Origin: CAZIKB01 sp964539665
GTDB taxonomy: Bacteria; Zhuqueibacterota; Zhuqueibacteria; Oceanimicrobiales; Oceanimicrobiaceae
Direction of reading: 5' to 3'
Length of the DNA stretch: 14,193 nucleotides
NCBI GenBank assembly: GCA_964539665.1
Contig: CAZIKB010000144.1
Coordinates: 1-14,193, forward strand
The notes below the pieces were generated by a model that was not told the DNA's origin, did not search any database, and saw only the letters and a program-made list of their open reading frames with translations. Positions 5,902 through 13,827 of the stretch are shown piece after piece. The position numbers and the translations under genes are program-made. Positions within the stretch are counted from its first letter, which is position 1. Each line of letters starts with the position of its first letter.

Positions 5902-6408
5902 CTAGTTTATTTTCAGTGTAAACTTTTGATTTTTATATTCACACGCTATTCTGGAAGAGTCAATCGATACGATTCTCACCCCGCCAACTGAATCTCCCTT
6001 TTCAGCAAAAAATATTTCTTGTTTCATATTTTCAATTACAGCCAAAATTCCACCGCGGTCTTTAATTATGCCGGTCAGGCGGAGCTTTGGCGCTTGCGGT
6101 TTAGATTTACGACTATTTGGTTTTTTGGTCTTTACACTCTTTCTACGCGGTGATTTTTTTTGGGGTGTTTTTGTCACCAGCCAATTCTTGAATGGATCCC
6201 TGAATTTAGAATCATAAATCCAAACCTCTTTTTTTGTCTCTATATTTTTTTCTGCACTCCTGAATTTTGCAGTTGCGGGTCGAGGTGTAGAGATTTCATC
6301 GGCGTTTTTGACGCCTTTAAAGAATTTATAGACATTATGGCCCCATATAGATAAAGCCAGAAAAACCAGCATAAATGTCAGGATATTTTTAGGTACCTTT
6401 ATATTCAT
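5902..6408 (-). CDS. GspC/PilP-like secretin-coupling protein
   Basis: Bitopic inner-membrane protein of 168 aa. A membrane helix lies at about 10-28 (LTFMLVFLALSIW); there is no lipobox, which favours GspC over lipoprotein PilP. RDPF (residues 70-73) is the motif typical of this family just before the linker. A very basic linker follows at about 82-104 (Lys/Arg/Ser/Pro). The homology-region domain starts at about 108: LRLTGIIKDRGGILAVIE, then FFAEKGDSVGGVRIVSI and FTLKI, the small beta-barrel fold that contacts the secretin N0 domain. GspC often has a PDZ or coiled-coil end; neither is present. It starts 8 nt after the GspM/PilO-like gene. Confidence 0.8.
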   Translation of the reverse strand: MNIKVPKNILTFMLVFLALSIWGHNVYKFFKGVKNADEISTPRPATAKFRSAEKNIETKKEVWIYDSKFRDPFKNWLVTKTPQKKSPRRKSVKTKKPNSRKSKPQAPKLRLTGIIKDRGGILAVIENMKQEIFFAEKGDSVGGVRIVSIDSSRIACEYKNQKFTLKIN

Positions 6409-6416
6409 TTGTTCAT

Positions 6417-6944
6417 TTAACGCTTAGTCAAAAAGATTGATATTTTTAAATTTATGCTTAACTCCCTTGAAACCATATTCTTTGTTTTTATCTCAAGACT
6501 CTGTACTGCCATAATATTTTCCGAGGATTCCACTAGATGAAGATATTTTCCCACATTGTGATATTTTCCCTCCAGTCCGAGGTCGACTGTTAGTTGCTGG
6601 TAATGCTCAAATTCGTGCGGTATTCTGGGTTTTAAAAATACTATTTGTACACCTGCTTCCTGAGAAAAGCTCTGTATTATTTTAAGAATTCCGGATAGAA
6701 CATCTTCTTTCAATACCTTTTGATTAAGAGCAGTCAATTCTGTTTTGAGCAATTTGTTTTCCTGTTCCAGACGACTGGTCACATCTTCCCATGAACGCGC
6801 CTCTTCCACTTTCAGTTTATAGGACTGTAATGTCGACTTATTTTCCCATAAACCAATTATCATTGGCCAATGAATCATAGAGAAAATGAACAATGCAAAC
6901 AGTAAGAGTCCGGCTTTTATGATTAGCCACTTATATTTTTCCAT
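6417..6944 (-). CDS. GspM/PilO-like inner-membrane assembly protein
   Basis: Bitopic protein of 175 aa. A single membrane helix lies at about 8-30 (IIKAGLLLFALFIFSMI), followed by a predicted coiled coil at about 35-78 (heptad-like VEEARSWEDVTSRLEQENKLLKTEL) and a ferredoxin-like periplasmic domain at about 80-175. The segment LTVDLGLEGKYHNVGKYLHLVESSENIMAVQSLEI fits the PilO pattern of 'L.L.G.Y..L..FL..LE....I..V'. PilO and GspM pair with PilN or the GspL C-domain to form the inner-membrane assembly platform. It overlaps the preceding GspL-like gene by 22 nt and has a weak ribosome site, so coupling is likely. Confidence 0.82.
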   Translation of the reverse strand: MEKYKWLIIKAGLLLFALFIFSMIHWPMIIGLWENKSTLQSYKLKVEEARSWEDVTSRLEQENKLLKTELTALNQKVLKEDVLSGILKIIQSFSQEAGVQIVFLKPRIPHEFEHYQQLTVDLGLEGKYHNVGKYLHLVESSENIMAVQSLEIKTKNMVSRELSINLKISIFLTKR

Positions 6945-8467
6945 ACACTTAGTTGAAATTTGAACAGCGGAATTCTGCGTAATTTAGTTTTCTTCAAGAC
7001 TACCTCGGCCGGAATTGACTGCATTAAATCTAACTGAACTTGTTCTAAATAAGACAGCTCTTCCATTTCAGAAAGCAATTTTGTAGGACCAGATTGTGCT
7101 AAAGCTAAGCCTTCTATAATTATGGGAATTTCTGCTATTTTATCTTCGGCGTTATCTGCGTCTTTAGTTTGACCATACCGAATGGTTCTCAACCATACAC
7201 CTTCCGGCATGATTCGGCTGATATCAAATAGCAGATTTGCAAGTTGAGATCGCTGTTTGAATAAGTTGTTTTGTAGCATTAATTGAGAAGACAACTCCTC
7301 GCCTGTATTTTTTAATTCTTCAATTTGTTTAATCTTAGTGTCCAATTGCGTGACTTCTTTTTCCCAACCACCAAGTTCAAATTTTACAAGAAAGTTAGTT
7401 GCCATAACTATCAGCCAGATGGATATTAATATCAAACCTGAATATCCCGCAAAATGGATGGTCTGGATTTGCTGTTCTCTTTCATTCATCTCCTGTCTAT
7501 ACTCGTCCTGACGCAGGTCACATGTTTCGAATTGTCCATATAAAGATTGGATTCCGAGCCCAAATAAGTGTACATATCTATTTGCATTTCCAGCAGGAAT
7601 AAGATTTTGAATGAGTTCGCCGCCGAATTTAACTTTTGCAGTTTTTTTAAAATCAGAATAACAATTCTGGTCAACACCTTCCCCGGTAATGATTATCTGG
7701 TGCAGTGTATCCTCATTTTTAAATTGATTTAGTTCTTCAATAATTGAGGCATACTTTGATTCTTTTTCAATCCCATCACGTTTGACATCATTGGCGTGGC
7801 TTTGAGACTTGAGTTGGGAATGAGAACGAAGGAACTCCTTATAATAGCCCGGGATGCCTTTTTTTGTGATTAACAGAAACACTGCATGAGTATCAAAATG
7901 TAAAAACGCCCGGTTTTCCTGAAAAAAAGTATCATCTAAGAATGCAAAGCAGCTTTGCACAGGAAAGTAATTTCCATTTACGCAAGCAATTCTCAATTGT
8001 AATTGTATAAAAACATCTGTCCACTTTTTAATGGTATCCAGCTTCGCAATGGTGAGCAACACTGCTCCTGAATCTTCTGCATTTCGAATATGATTATATC
8101 CATAAATGATTTGATTCTTAGGTAAGCCAGGAGGTAAAAATTGCGCTGTATTCTGGTTAAGCCATTCTTCCATATTCCCATTAAATCCGGCGGGCAATTT
8201 CAGAAAATGATGCCGCAAATTATATTGAGGAAGGTGGATGATTGTTTTTAGTCGAGTTAGAGTGAATTCTGCTGCTAGGTATTTTAAAAGACCAAATTCA
8301 GGCGTTCCATTTTCAGACATGCCTGACTTCAGGCTATGCTCCAATACTTTAATACACTTTATGCCACGCCTCTGTTTTTTCAATTCAATCAAGCGAATGG
8401 AATTCTCATGAAAAGCTATCACAGCAATATGTTTACGATAAAACCAGCCCTGGAAATACTCTTTCAT
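6923..8467 (-). CDS. GspL-like protein, PilM-PilN fusion
   Basis: A 514-aa protein. Residues 1 to about 325 resemble a diverged actin-like PilM domain: HIAVIAFHENSIRLIEL at the start, LHFDTHAVFLLI at about 189-200 and IIITGEGVD at about 258-266, in the places of the phosphate and adenosine motifs. The usual Gly and Asp residues are poorly kept, so ATP binding is doubtful. A membrane helix at about 340-361 is followed by a coiled coil (about 367-410) and a PilN-like ferredoxin domain (412-514, beginning NLLFDISRIMPEGVWLRTI). GspL has this same layout in T2SS, while in T4P systems PilM and PilN are separate. It should dock the ATPase on the cytoplasmic side. Its ATG overlaps the secretin stop codon as ATGA. 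Confidence 0.85.
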   Translation of the reverse strand: MKEYFQGWFYRKHIAVIAFHENSIRLIELKKQRRGIKCIKVLEHSLKSGMSENGTPEFGLLKYLAAEFTLTRLKTIIHLPQYNLRHHFLKLPAGFNGNMEEWLNQNTAQFLPPGLPKNQIIYGYNHIRNAEDSGAVLLTIAKLDTIKKWTDVFIQLQLRIACVNGNYFPVQSCFAFLDDTFFQENRAFLHFDTHAVFLLITKKGIPGYYKEFLRSHSQLKSQSHANDVKRDGIEKESKYASIIEELNQFKNEDTLHQIIITGEGVDQNCYSDFKKTAKVKFGGELIQNLIPAGNANRYVHLFGLGIQSLYGQFETCDLRQDEYRQEMNEREQQIQTIHFAGYSGLILISIWLIVMATNFLVKFELGGWEKEVTQLDTKIKQIEELKNTGEELSSQLMLQNNLFKQRSQLANLLFDISRIMPEGVWLRTIRYGQTKDADNAEDKIAEIPIIIEGLALAQSGPTKLLSEMEELSYLEQVQLDLMQSIPAEVVLKKTKLRRIPLFKFQLSVWKNISG

Positions 8468-10389
8468 TTAATAGTCCCTTGTGAAGTATTTATTTCATCA
8501 CCTGCATAATAAATATGAGGAGTCAAATAAATTATCAACTCAGAATTGAATTTTTTATAAGAACGACTTTGAAATAATTTTCCAAGGATAGGAATGCGGC
8601 TAAGTATAGGAACTTTTACTACGGTTTCATCTTCAAATTCTTGAATCAAACCACCTAATATAATTGTTTCACCATCTTTTAATTTAACGGTTGAATCAAG
8701 CACCCGGTGATCGATGGTAGGAGGTAATCCAGATTTTAAATCAGATTTCGGAGTGCTAAATTGTGGATGAATTTCCGTTATAATTTCACCGGTTGCAGTA
8801 ACCCATGGTGTCACTTCAAGTAACATTTCCGCTTTAATGGTTTCGAACCGTTCCGATTCTTGCAGTAAAACCTGGTTAGGAGCAGAAATTGGCGTTGCGG
8901 TTGTTAATTTGTAATACTGAGTAGTTCCTATACTTATACTGGCAGTATGGCCATTCAGGGTAGCAATTTGCGGACGAGATCGAATAGTTGCCATTTTTTT
9001 CTCTTCCATTGCTTTCAATTGAAAATAAAAATCATCCGGGAGTTTTGCTATTCTGGAAAGACCTATCCCGCCGCCATAAGTATCCAAAATAGAATTTAAT
9101 TGTGTACCTGAAGCAGAAATATTGATTCCTGGAATTAAACCATTAAAAATTGAGTTAGATGTATCCGATGGTACTCCGAATCCAGCTTTGATACCCAGCT
9201 CTCTAATTTCTGTGTGATTGAAATCTACAACAATAGCTTCTATGAGTACCTGTGGGATAGGTTGATCAATTTCACGAATAAAACTCATGGCTTCATCAAT
9301 TGATTCCTGGCTGCCTACAATCACAAATCCATTATGCTCTTTTATAATTTCTATAGTAGCATTTTTTGAAATACCTGGAGGTAACAGCTTAAAGACTTCG
9401 TCAGCCTTTAAATAGTCTAAACGTATTAGTTTTGCACTTGTTATGCCCTGCAGACTTTTACCTCCAATCATGTACATACCATTTTCGTTATGGTAAGTAT
9501 AATTTGTACCCTTTAGCAGATAGCTCAAAGCATTATCCAGTGTAATATTAGTAAATCGCGCGGTAAACACACCTTTTACGTCTTCATATATAACCACATC
9601 CATGCCTATCTGTGAAAAAATATCTCTTATAACATCTTTAATATTTGCATTTGTGACGTCTAATGTTATAAGAGAATCCTTAACACTTACCCAGAAACTT
9701 TTTCCAAATTTTGCCGAACCATTTTTTCCCTTTGGCTCATTATTTCTATCTACTAAAAGAACACCATCTATTTCCCGTATGGTAAAACCATTTACATTCA
9801 TGAGCATATTTAAACCCTGGCGTAAAGGAATATGCTGCAAATAACCGCTAATTTTCCCCTGTACCCCTTGATTTACAACGACATTTTTTCCAGACTTTTT
9901 TGAAATTTCTTTGGCTACCTCCTGTAAATCATCATTTTTTAAATTCAGACTCAACAGATTGTCTTTATAAATAATAGCAAGGGGCTCGGGTTCAGGTATT
10001 GGGATTGGAAGTCTTTTATACTTGAATATACTTCCCTCTCTTTCTAATTTAAGCCCATATTGACTGGCAATGAATTTCAACGCCTGAATAACCGGAATGT
10101 CAACTAAATGTAAAGTAACCCGATTTTCAATACCATCTTCTACAAATATATTCAGACTATATTTTGAAGCTATTGCCCTGACTACATCTCGCAAATCTGT
10201 ATTATTAAAATCGAGAAGTTCTATTCTTAAAGTGTCAGCGGGATGTTGAATACTTTTGGGATGAGTTAAATTACTAATCTCACTTACGGCTTGCGATTGG
10301 GTTTGACCATAAGCTAAGCAAAATGAAAAACATACATACCTAAAAACAAAAAGAAAACAAATTATATACATTCGTGTATCAATTTTCAT
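8464..10389 (-). CDS. Secretin (GspD/PilQ family) with three tandem N-domains
   Basis: A 641-aa outer-membrane secretin. A hydrophobic signal peptide covers about 1-28. Three similar STN/N0-like modules follow: about 54-126, 143-215 and 237-309, each with the pattern 'L.L...D..DV...I....G.NVV.....G.....L..I....AL..L'. A secretin N3-type segment is at about 318-378 (IRLDYLKADEV..LLPPG). The secretin core runs from about 380: VLIEAIVVDF, KKMATIRSRPQIATLNGHTASI, GETIILGGLIQE, and the gate/lip motif VPILSRIPILGKLF at 593-606, ending in ELIIYLTPHI. It has no AMIN domain, so it differs from Proteobacterial PilQ, and no long S-domain for a pilotin. One base separates its ATG from the ATPase stop codon. 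Confidence 0.93.
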   Translation of the reverse strand: MKIDTRMYIICFLFVFRYVCFSFCLAYGQTQSQAVSEISNLTHPKSIQHPADTLRIELLDFNNTDLRDVVRAIASKYSLNIFVEDGIENRVTLHLVDIPVIQALKFIASQYGLKLEREGSIFKYKRLPIPIPEPEPLAIIYKDNLLSLNLKNDDLQEVAKEISKKSGKNVVVNQGVQGKISGYLQHIPLRQGLNMLMNVNGFTIREIDGVLLVDRNNEPKGKNGSAKFGKSFWVSVKDSLITLDVTNANIKDVIRDIFSQIGMDVVIYEDVKGVFTARFTNITLDNALSYLLKGTNYTYHNENGMYMIGGKSLQGITSAKLIRLDYLKADEVFKLLPPGISKNATIEIIKEHNGFVIVGSQESIDEAMSFIREIDQPIPQVLIEAIVVDFNHTEIRELGIKAGFGVPSDTSNSIFNGLIPGINISASGTQLNSILDTYGGGIGLSRIAKLPDDFYFQLKAMEEKKMATIRSRPQIATLNGHTASISIGTTQYYKLTTATPISAPNQVLLQESERFETIKAEMLLEVTPWVTATGEIITEIHPQFSTPKSDLKSGLPPTIDHRVLDSTVKLKDGETIILGGLIQEFEDETVVKVPILSRIPILGKLFQSRSYKKFNSELIIYLTPHIYYAGDEINTSQGTIK

Positions 10390-10390
10390 A

Positions 10391-11887
10391 TCAACCTTTT
10401 GTTTCCCGCAGTACTTCTGCTATCGAAGTCTTGCCTTCATTAATTTTAACGAAACCACTCATTTGTAAGGTTTTCATTCCATCCTTTATTGCCTGTTTTT
10501 TCAAATCAAATGAGGTTTTTGAATCTGTGATAAGCTGTGCCAATTGTGAGCTGATCTCCATGATTTCAAATAACGCGGTTCTGCCCTGATATCCGGTATC
10601 ATAGCATTCTTTGCAGCCACCTCCTATGAAATTTCTATTTAATATGCGCTTTTCTGCCAAATTGAGCGATGATAATGTTTGCGAAGAAAGCTCAATTTCT
10701 TGTCGACAAAATTTACATATTTTCCGAACCAGTCTCTGCGCCACGACTAATCGAACACACGATGCAACTAAAAAAGGTTCGACTCCCATATCTACTAACC
10801 GGGTGATGGCGCTGGGAGCATCATTTGTATGCAGCGTACTTAAAACCAGGTGACCTGTTAAAGCGGCTCGAACAGCGGTTTCAAAATCCCTGATCTCCCC
10901 TACCATAATGATATCCGGATCTTGCCGCAAGAACGTTTTCAATGCCTTTGCGAATGTGAAACCGATGTCAGCCCGCATGTGTGCCTGATTAATTCCAGAT
11001 AAATTGTATTCGATGGGATCTTCAATCGTTAGAATATTCACGCCTTCATTATTGAGATGATTCAAAGTCGCATAGAGTGTGGTCGTCTTACCGCTACCTG
11101 TGGGTCCGGTAACCAATATCATACCGTAAGGTGATGACACCGCATCCTTGAAAATTCCCTGTTCCTCCTTATCTAATCCGAGAACATTCAGGTCTAACTG
11201 CAGAACACCCTTGTCTAGAATTCTTAAAACAACTTTTTCACCAAAATCAGTTGGCAGGGTTGACACACGAATGTCGATGGTCTTTTCTCCGTCCGTAACC
11301 CGAATTCTACCATCCTGCGGCCGTCGCTTTTCGGCAATATCTAAATCAGCCATAATCTTTATTCTTGAAATGATGGCATTTTTTAAATCAAGCTGCAATT
11401 CATCTCGATTTTGCAGAACGCCATCGATACGAAATCGAATCCGCAATTGCCGCTCATACGGTTCAACATGAATATCGCTTGCCCGCTGGTTAATAGACTT
11501 TGAAATGATCTTATTAACGGTTTCTATAATTGACGATTCATCCGTTTCTTTAACAGGATTGCTGTTTGGAGAAATATCTATTTTCTTTTCAACGACTTTA
11601 TATTCAGCATATTCAAAGCCGATTCTCTCAGATTTACCATTATTATAAAAATGCTCTAAGGCTGTCTCAACCTCTTCCTTTTCCCAATTCTGCAGTACTA
11701 CCTCTTTGCCTAATATGAATTGTAAATCATTAATAGCTTGATAATCATTATTCAGACAGGTAGCCAGATGGAGTTTTCCATTGTATTCGGCTATAGGCAG
11801 GACCTTGAAAGAAACTGCGGTTTCGTTTGGAATAATAGATAATAAATTGTCATCAATTTCTTCAAGTAGTTTAGTTTTACTGGCCAA
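10391..11887 (-). CDS. gspE: Assembly ATPase GspE/PilB
   Basis: Cytoplasmic hexameric ATPase, 498 aa, shorter than most PilB (about 560). The N-domain (1 to about 85) is MshEN/T2SSE_N-like but reduced. The core shows ASDIHVEP (136-143), Walker A GPTGSGKT (261-268), Asp box TIEDPIE (287-293), Walker B DPDIIMVGEIRD (323-334) and His box TGHLVLSTLHTND (344-356). Four cysteines at 391, 394, 425 and 428 (CKFC and CKEC) make the zinc site typical of GspE and PilB and lacking in PilT, so it is an extension or secretion motor. The start is TTG at 11887: a stop codon lies directly upstream in frame and GGGGG is 5 nt before it. It overlaps the preceding small gene by 11 nt. It could be called pilB. Confidence 0.95.
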   Translation of the reverse strand: MASKTKLLEEIDDNLLSIIPNETAVSFKVLPIAEYNGKLHLATCLNNDYQAINDLQFILGKEVVLQNWEKEEVETALEHFYNNGKSERIGFEYAEYKVVEKKIDISPNSNPVKETDESSIIETVNKIISKSINQRASDIHVEPYERQLRIRFRIDGVLQNRDELQLDLKNAIISRIKIMADLDIAEKRRPQDGRIRVTDGEKTIDIRVSTLPTDFGEKVVLRILDKGVLQLDLNVLGLDKEEQGIFKDAVSSPYGMILVTGPTGSGKTTTLYATLNHLNNEGVNILTIEDPIEYNLSGINQAHMRADIGFTFAKALKTFLRQDPDIIMVGEIRDFETAVRAALTGHLVLSTLHTNDAPSAITRLVDMGVEPFLVASCVRLVVAQRLVRKICKFCRQEIELSSQTLSSLNLAEKRILNRNFIGGGCKECYDTGYQGRTALFEIMEISSQLAQLITDSKTSFDLKKQAIKDGMKTLQMSGFVKINEGKTSIAEVLRETKG

Positions 11888-12191
11888 TTAATCCCCCGTT
11901 TTCTTTGTCAGCTTCAATTAATAAAGTCTTAATGTTCTCCATTTTTTCTTTGTTTATCTGATAATATTTTTCTTGGTTTCTATATTTTATCACCACAACG
12001 AATTCATGTGAAACAAGGTAGTTCAATGCCTTACTTACCTCTTCAATGGCTTGGCTAATCTGTTCATCTAATATCCACCATACTGTTATTCCCTCCAGTG
12101 TGTCCTTTGCTGAAGGATGTTTGAGTAAGTAATTCAGTATGGTTGAAGCAACTTCAGACATTTGCAATCCACATTGGTCTTTGTTTAACAT
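11877..12191 (-). CDS. Small winged-helix-like protein, DTLEGI-WW family
   Basis: A 104-aa protein at the head of the operon. It has a helical start (ASTILNYLLKHPSAKDTLEGITVWWI), then a helix rich in E and A (AIEEVSKALNYLVSHEFV) and two strands, VVVIKYRNQEKYYQIN. This reads as a winged helix, with the wing at about 67-79. The phrase 'HP.A.DTLEGI..WW' is one I recognise from small unnamed proteins in many bacteria, often near sigma-54 activators; I know of no proven function. A DNA- or protein-binding role in controlling the cluster is possible. The ribosome site is weak (ATG at 12191 preceded by an A-rich run), with a second in-frame ATG at residue 11. The -24/-12 promoter lies 45 nt upstream. 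Confidence 0.8.
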   Translation of the reverse strand: MLNKDQCGLQMSEVASTILNYLLKHPSAKDTLEGITVWWILDEQISQAIEEVSKALNYLVSHEFVVVIKYRNQEKYYQINKEKMENIKTLLIEADKENGGLIGQ

Positions 12192-12206
12192 TTTATTTGC
12201 AATCCA
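12160..12206. repeat. Short direct repeat over the operon leader
   Basis: ATTTGCAATCCA occurs at 12160-12171 and again at 12195-12206 on the plus strand, 35 bp apart, with similarity running on a few bases. One copy lies in the 5' leader and the other over the second in-frame ATG of the winged-helix-like gene. It may be a small duplication or a binding site. Confidence 0.4.
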
Positions 12207-12235
12207 TGTTGAAAATTTCCTGCTTTAAAACATAA

Positions 12236-12250
12236 GCAATATGAATGCCA
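12236..12250 (-). promoter_or_regulatory. Sigma-54 (-24/-12) promoter of the secretion/pilus operon
   Basis: The minus strand reads TGGCATTCATATTGC from 12250 to 12236. The GG at 12249-12248 and the GC at 12237-12236 are separated by exactly 10 bases, as the sigma-54 consensus TGGCAC-N5-TTGC requires, and both invariant pairs are intact. The predicted start of transcription is near 12224, giving a leader of about 33 nt to the ATG at 12191. A sigma-54 activator gene lies just upstream, which strengthens the call. Confidence 0.72.
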
Positions 12251-12404
12251 CAAATAACTGAATGGAAGAGTGATTGTTTTTTAAACAATTAGGTAATTTA
12301 TAAAACTACTGACTCGTTGTAAACTGGGGTGCAGGCTCGAAGCGGGTAAGCAAAATTATGGATATAAATACAATATTTAATCAGAGGTTAAAGATGTGGA
12401 GTGA

Positions 12405-12447
12405 AATTCCCCCAGCAATTGTGGTCAATTCTCCCCAATTGTCGTCA
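12405..12447. repeat. Tandem CAATTGTSGTCA repeat, possible activator site
   Basis: CAATTGTGGTCA (12416-12427) and CAATTGTCGTCA (12436-12447) are spaced exactly 20 bp and differ at one base. The larger unit AATTC..CCCC..AATTGT.GTCA is itself repeated from 12405 and 12427. It lies about 190 bp upstream of the predicted operon start, a usual distance for sigma-54 enhancer sites, and directly abuts the activator's stop codon. An alternative is a leftover end of an IS21-like element, whose ends also carry repeated TGGTCAATT words. Confidence 0.4.
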
Positions 12448-13827
12448 TTATTTAAAGTCCGTTCGCTTGAAAGTGTTCACATCAATTTTATATTTATGAA
12501 TTAGCCTGCTGAGATCTCTTCTATCCTTTCTGGCCTTTTTAGCTGCTTTAGTTATATTGCCATGGCAGTCATTCAGCAGCTTAATAAGATATTCTTTTTC
12601 AAATTGTTCAATTATCCTTTTCTTAGCTTCTGTAAAAGATAATTCTTCTGGTTGAATGTCGTTAGCTGGTTCTGGGATGTTTATATTTTCCACTGGGATA
12701 ATCGCTCCCGGTGAATAGAGAATCGCCTGTTGAAGAATGTTCTCCAGTTCACGAATATTACCTGGCCAGTCGTATTGCAATAATTTTTGAATTGCATCAG
12801 CAGAAAGAGACTTTTGCTCTTTAATGGACTGTTGCGAATACTTTTGGACGATACGTTTTGCTAATAGCGGGATATCGCTTTTCCGCTCTCTCAGCGGAGG
12901 CACAGTTAAAGGAATTGTAAATCGATAGAAAAGATCTAATCGAAACCGGCCTTTTTTAACTTGCTCCTTTAAATCTACATTGGTAGCGGCAATAAATATG
13001 AGATCAGCCTTAATTTGTTTTGTTTGACCCAGAGGCCGATAAGTTTTCTCTTGAAGTAACCTAAGTAAGGCGCTCTGGGCTTCTAAACTTAAGGCTTCAA
13101 TCTCATCTAAAAATAACGTCCCATCTTCGGCTTCTGTTATCATACCGACTTGATTATATCTTGCATCGGTAAACGCACCCCTTTTATGTCCGAATAACTC
13201 ATTCTCTACGAGGCCTGCTGGAATGGCGCCACAGTTAACAGCCATAAAAGCGTTATCAGATCTGCTGCTTAAATAATGAATCGCACGAGCGCAGACTTCT
13301 TTACCAACGCCGGTTTCACCCGTTAGTAGTATGGTTGCGTCGGAATCGGCTAACAATGGAATTTTCCTGACCACTTCCAGAAATGCAGGCGCTCGACCTA
13401 TGATGTTTTTTAAGCCCAATTGTTGCAAAATGTTTTTATGGGCTGTGAGCTTTTCTTTCCGGCTTACTCTGCTTAACAACCGTTTGGTTTTCCATACAAC
13501 CTCAACTTCTTCAAACGGCGAGAAAATTACATCAGCAATTTGCGGCGGTAATTCATCGAAATCCTGTATATCGGTCTGGTCTGCAGCTATAACAGAAATT
13601 ACAGGTACAGCATCAAGCCCAGGCAACTCAGCTATTTTGTAAATATCACTATTCTCTACAAGATGAAAAACCAGGCCGGGTTTCAAACTCTTCACACTCT
13701 GAGAAATCCTTTGAATATCTTGAACTTCCGTTACTTCACAATTAATGTTTGATTCAATAATCGTTTTCAGGCGCTGTTGTCTTTCAGTGCCGCATGCATC
13801 GAAAATCAGAATTCTGAATACAGACAT
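12448..13827 (-). CDS. Sigma-54-dependent activator with degenerate receiver
   Basis: An NtrC-type protein of 459 aa. Residues 1 to about 120 have a receiver-like strand-helix layout (FRILIFDA, then KPGLVFHLVENSD), but the expected phospho-Asp position near 55-56 is His-Leu and the acidic pair after the first strand is missing, so ordinary phosphorylation is unlikely. The AAA+ domain is complete: Walker A GETGVGKE (170-177), the sigma-54 contact loop GAFTDA (217-222, instead of GAFTGA), Walker B GTLFLDEIE (236-244), AATN (280-283), arginine fingers in FRLDLFYRF (295-303) and WPGNIRELEN (354-363). A Fis-type helix-turn-helix lies at about 423-447 (GNITKAAKKARKDRRDLSRLI). A strong AGGAGG precedes the ATG. 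It lies 256 bp upstream of the operon and in the same direction, so it is the likely activator of the -24/-12 promoter. Confidence 0.93.
   Translation of the reverse strand: MSVFRILIFDACGTERQQRLKTIIESNINCEVTEVQDIQRISQSVKSLKPGLVFHLVENSDIYKIAELPGLDAVPVISVIAADQTDIQDFDELPPQIADVIFSPFEEVEVVWKTKRLLSRVSRKEKLTAHKNILQQLGLKNIIGRAPAFLEVVRKIPLLADSDATILLTGETGVGKEVCARAIHYLSSRSDNAFMAVNCGAIPAGLVENELFGHKRGAFTDARYNQVGMITEAEDGTLFLDEIEALSLEAQSALLRLLQEKTYRPLGQTKQIKADLIFIAATNVDLKEQVKKGRFRLDLFYRFTIPLTVPPLRERKSDIPLLAKRIVQKYSQQSIKEQKSLSADAIQKLLQYDWPGNIRELENILQQAILYSPGAIIPVENINIPEPANDIQPEELSFTEAKKRIIEQFEKEYLIKLLNDCHGNITKAAKKARKDRRDLSRLIHKYKIDVNTFKRTDFK

Noticed and set aside
9602..11471. Plus-strand open frames opposite the secretin and ATPase genes (for example 9602-9844, 10611-10853 and 11148-11471)
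   Set aside because: They lie wholly within strongly supported minus-strand genes and have low-complexity or unlikely compositions. I treat them as shadows.
10391..11887. PilT retraction ATPase
   Set aside because: The protein has the two-pair cysteine zinc site and a C-terminal layout typical of GspE/PilB, and an N-terminal domain that PilT lacks.
12192..12447. A small gene or RNA in the gap between the activator and the operon
   Set aside because: No open frame with a ribosome site and no clear structured RNA is visible. The promoter and repeats account for what can be recognised.
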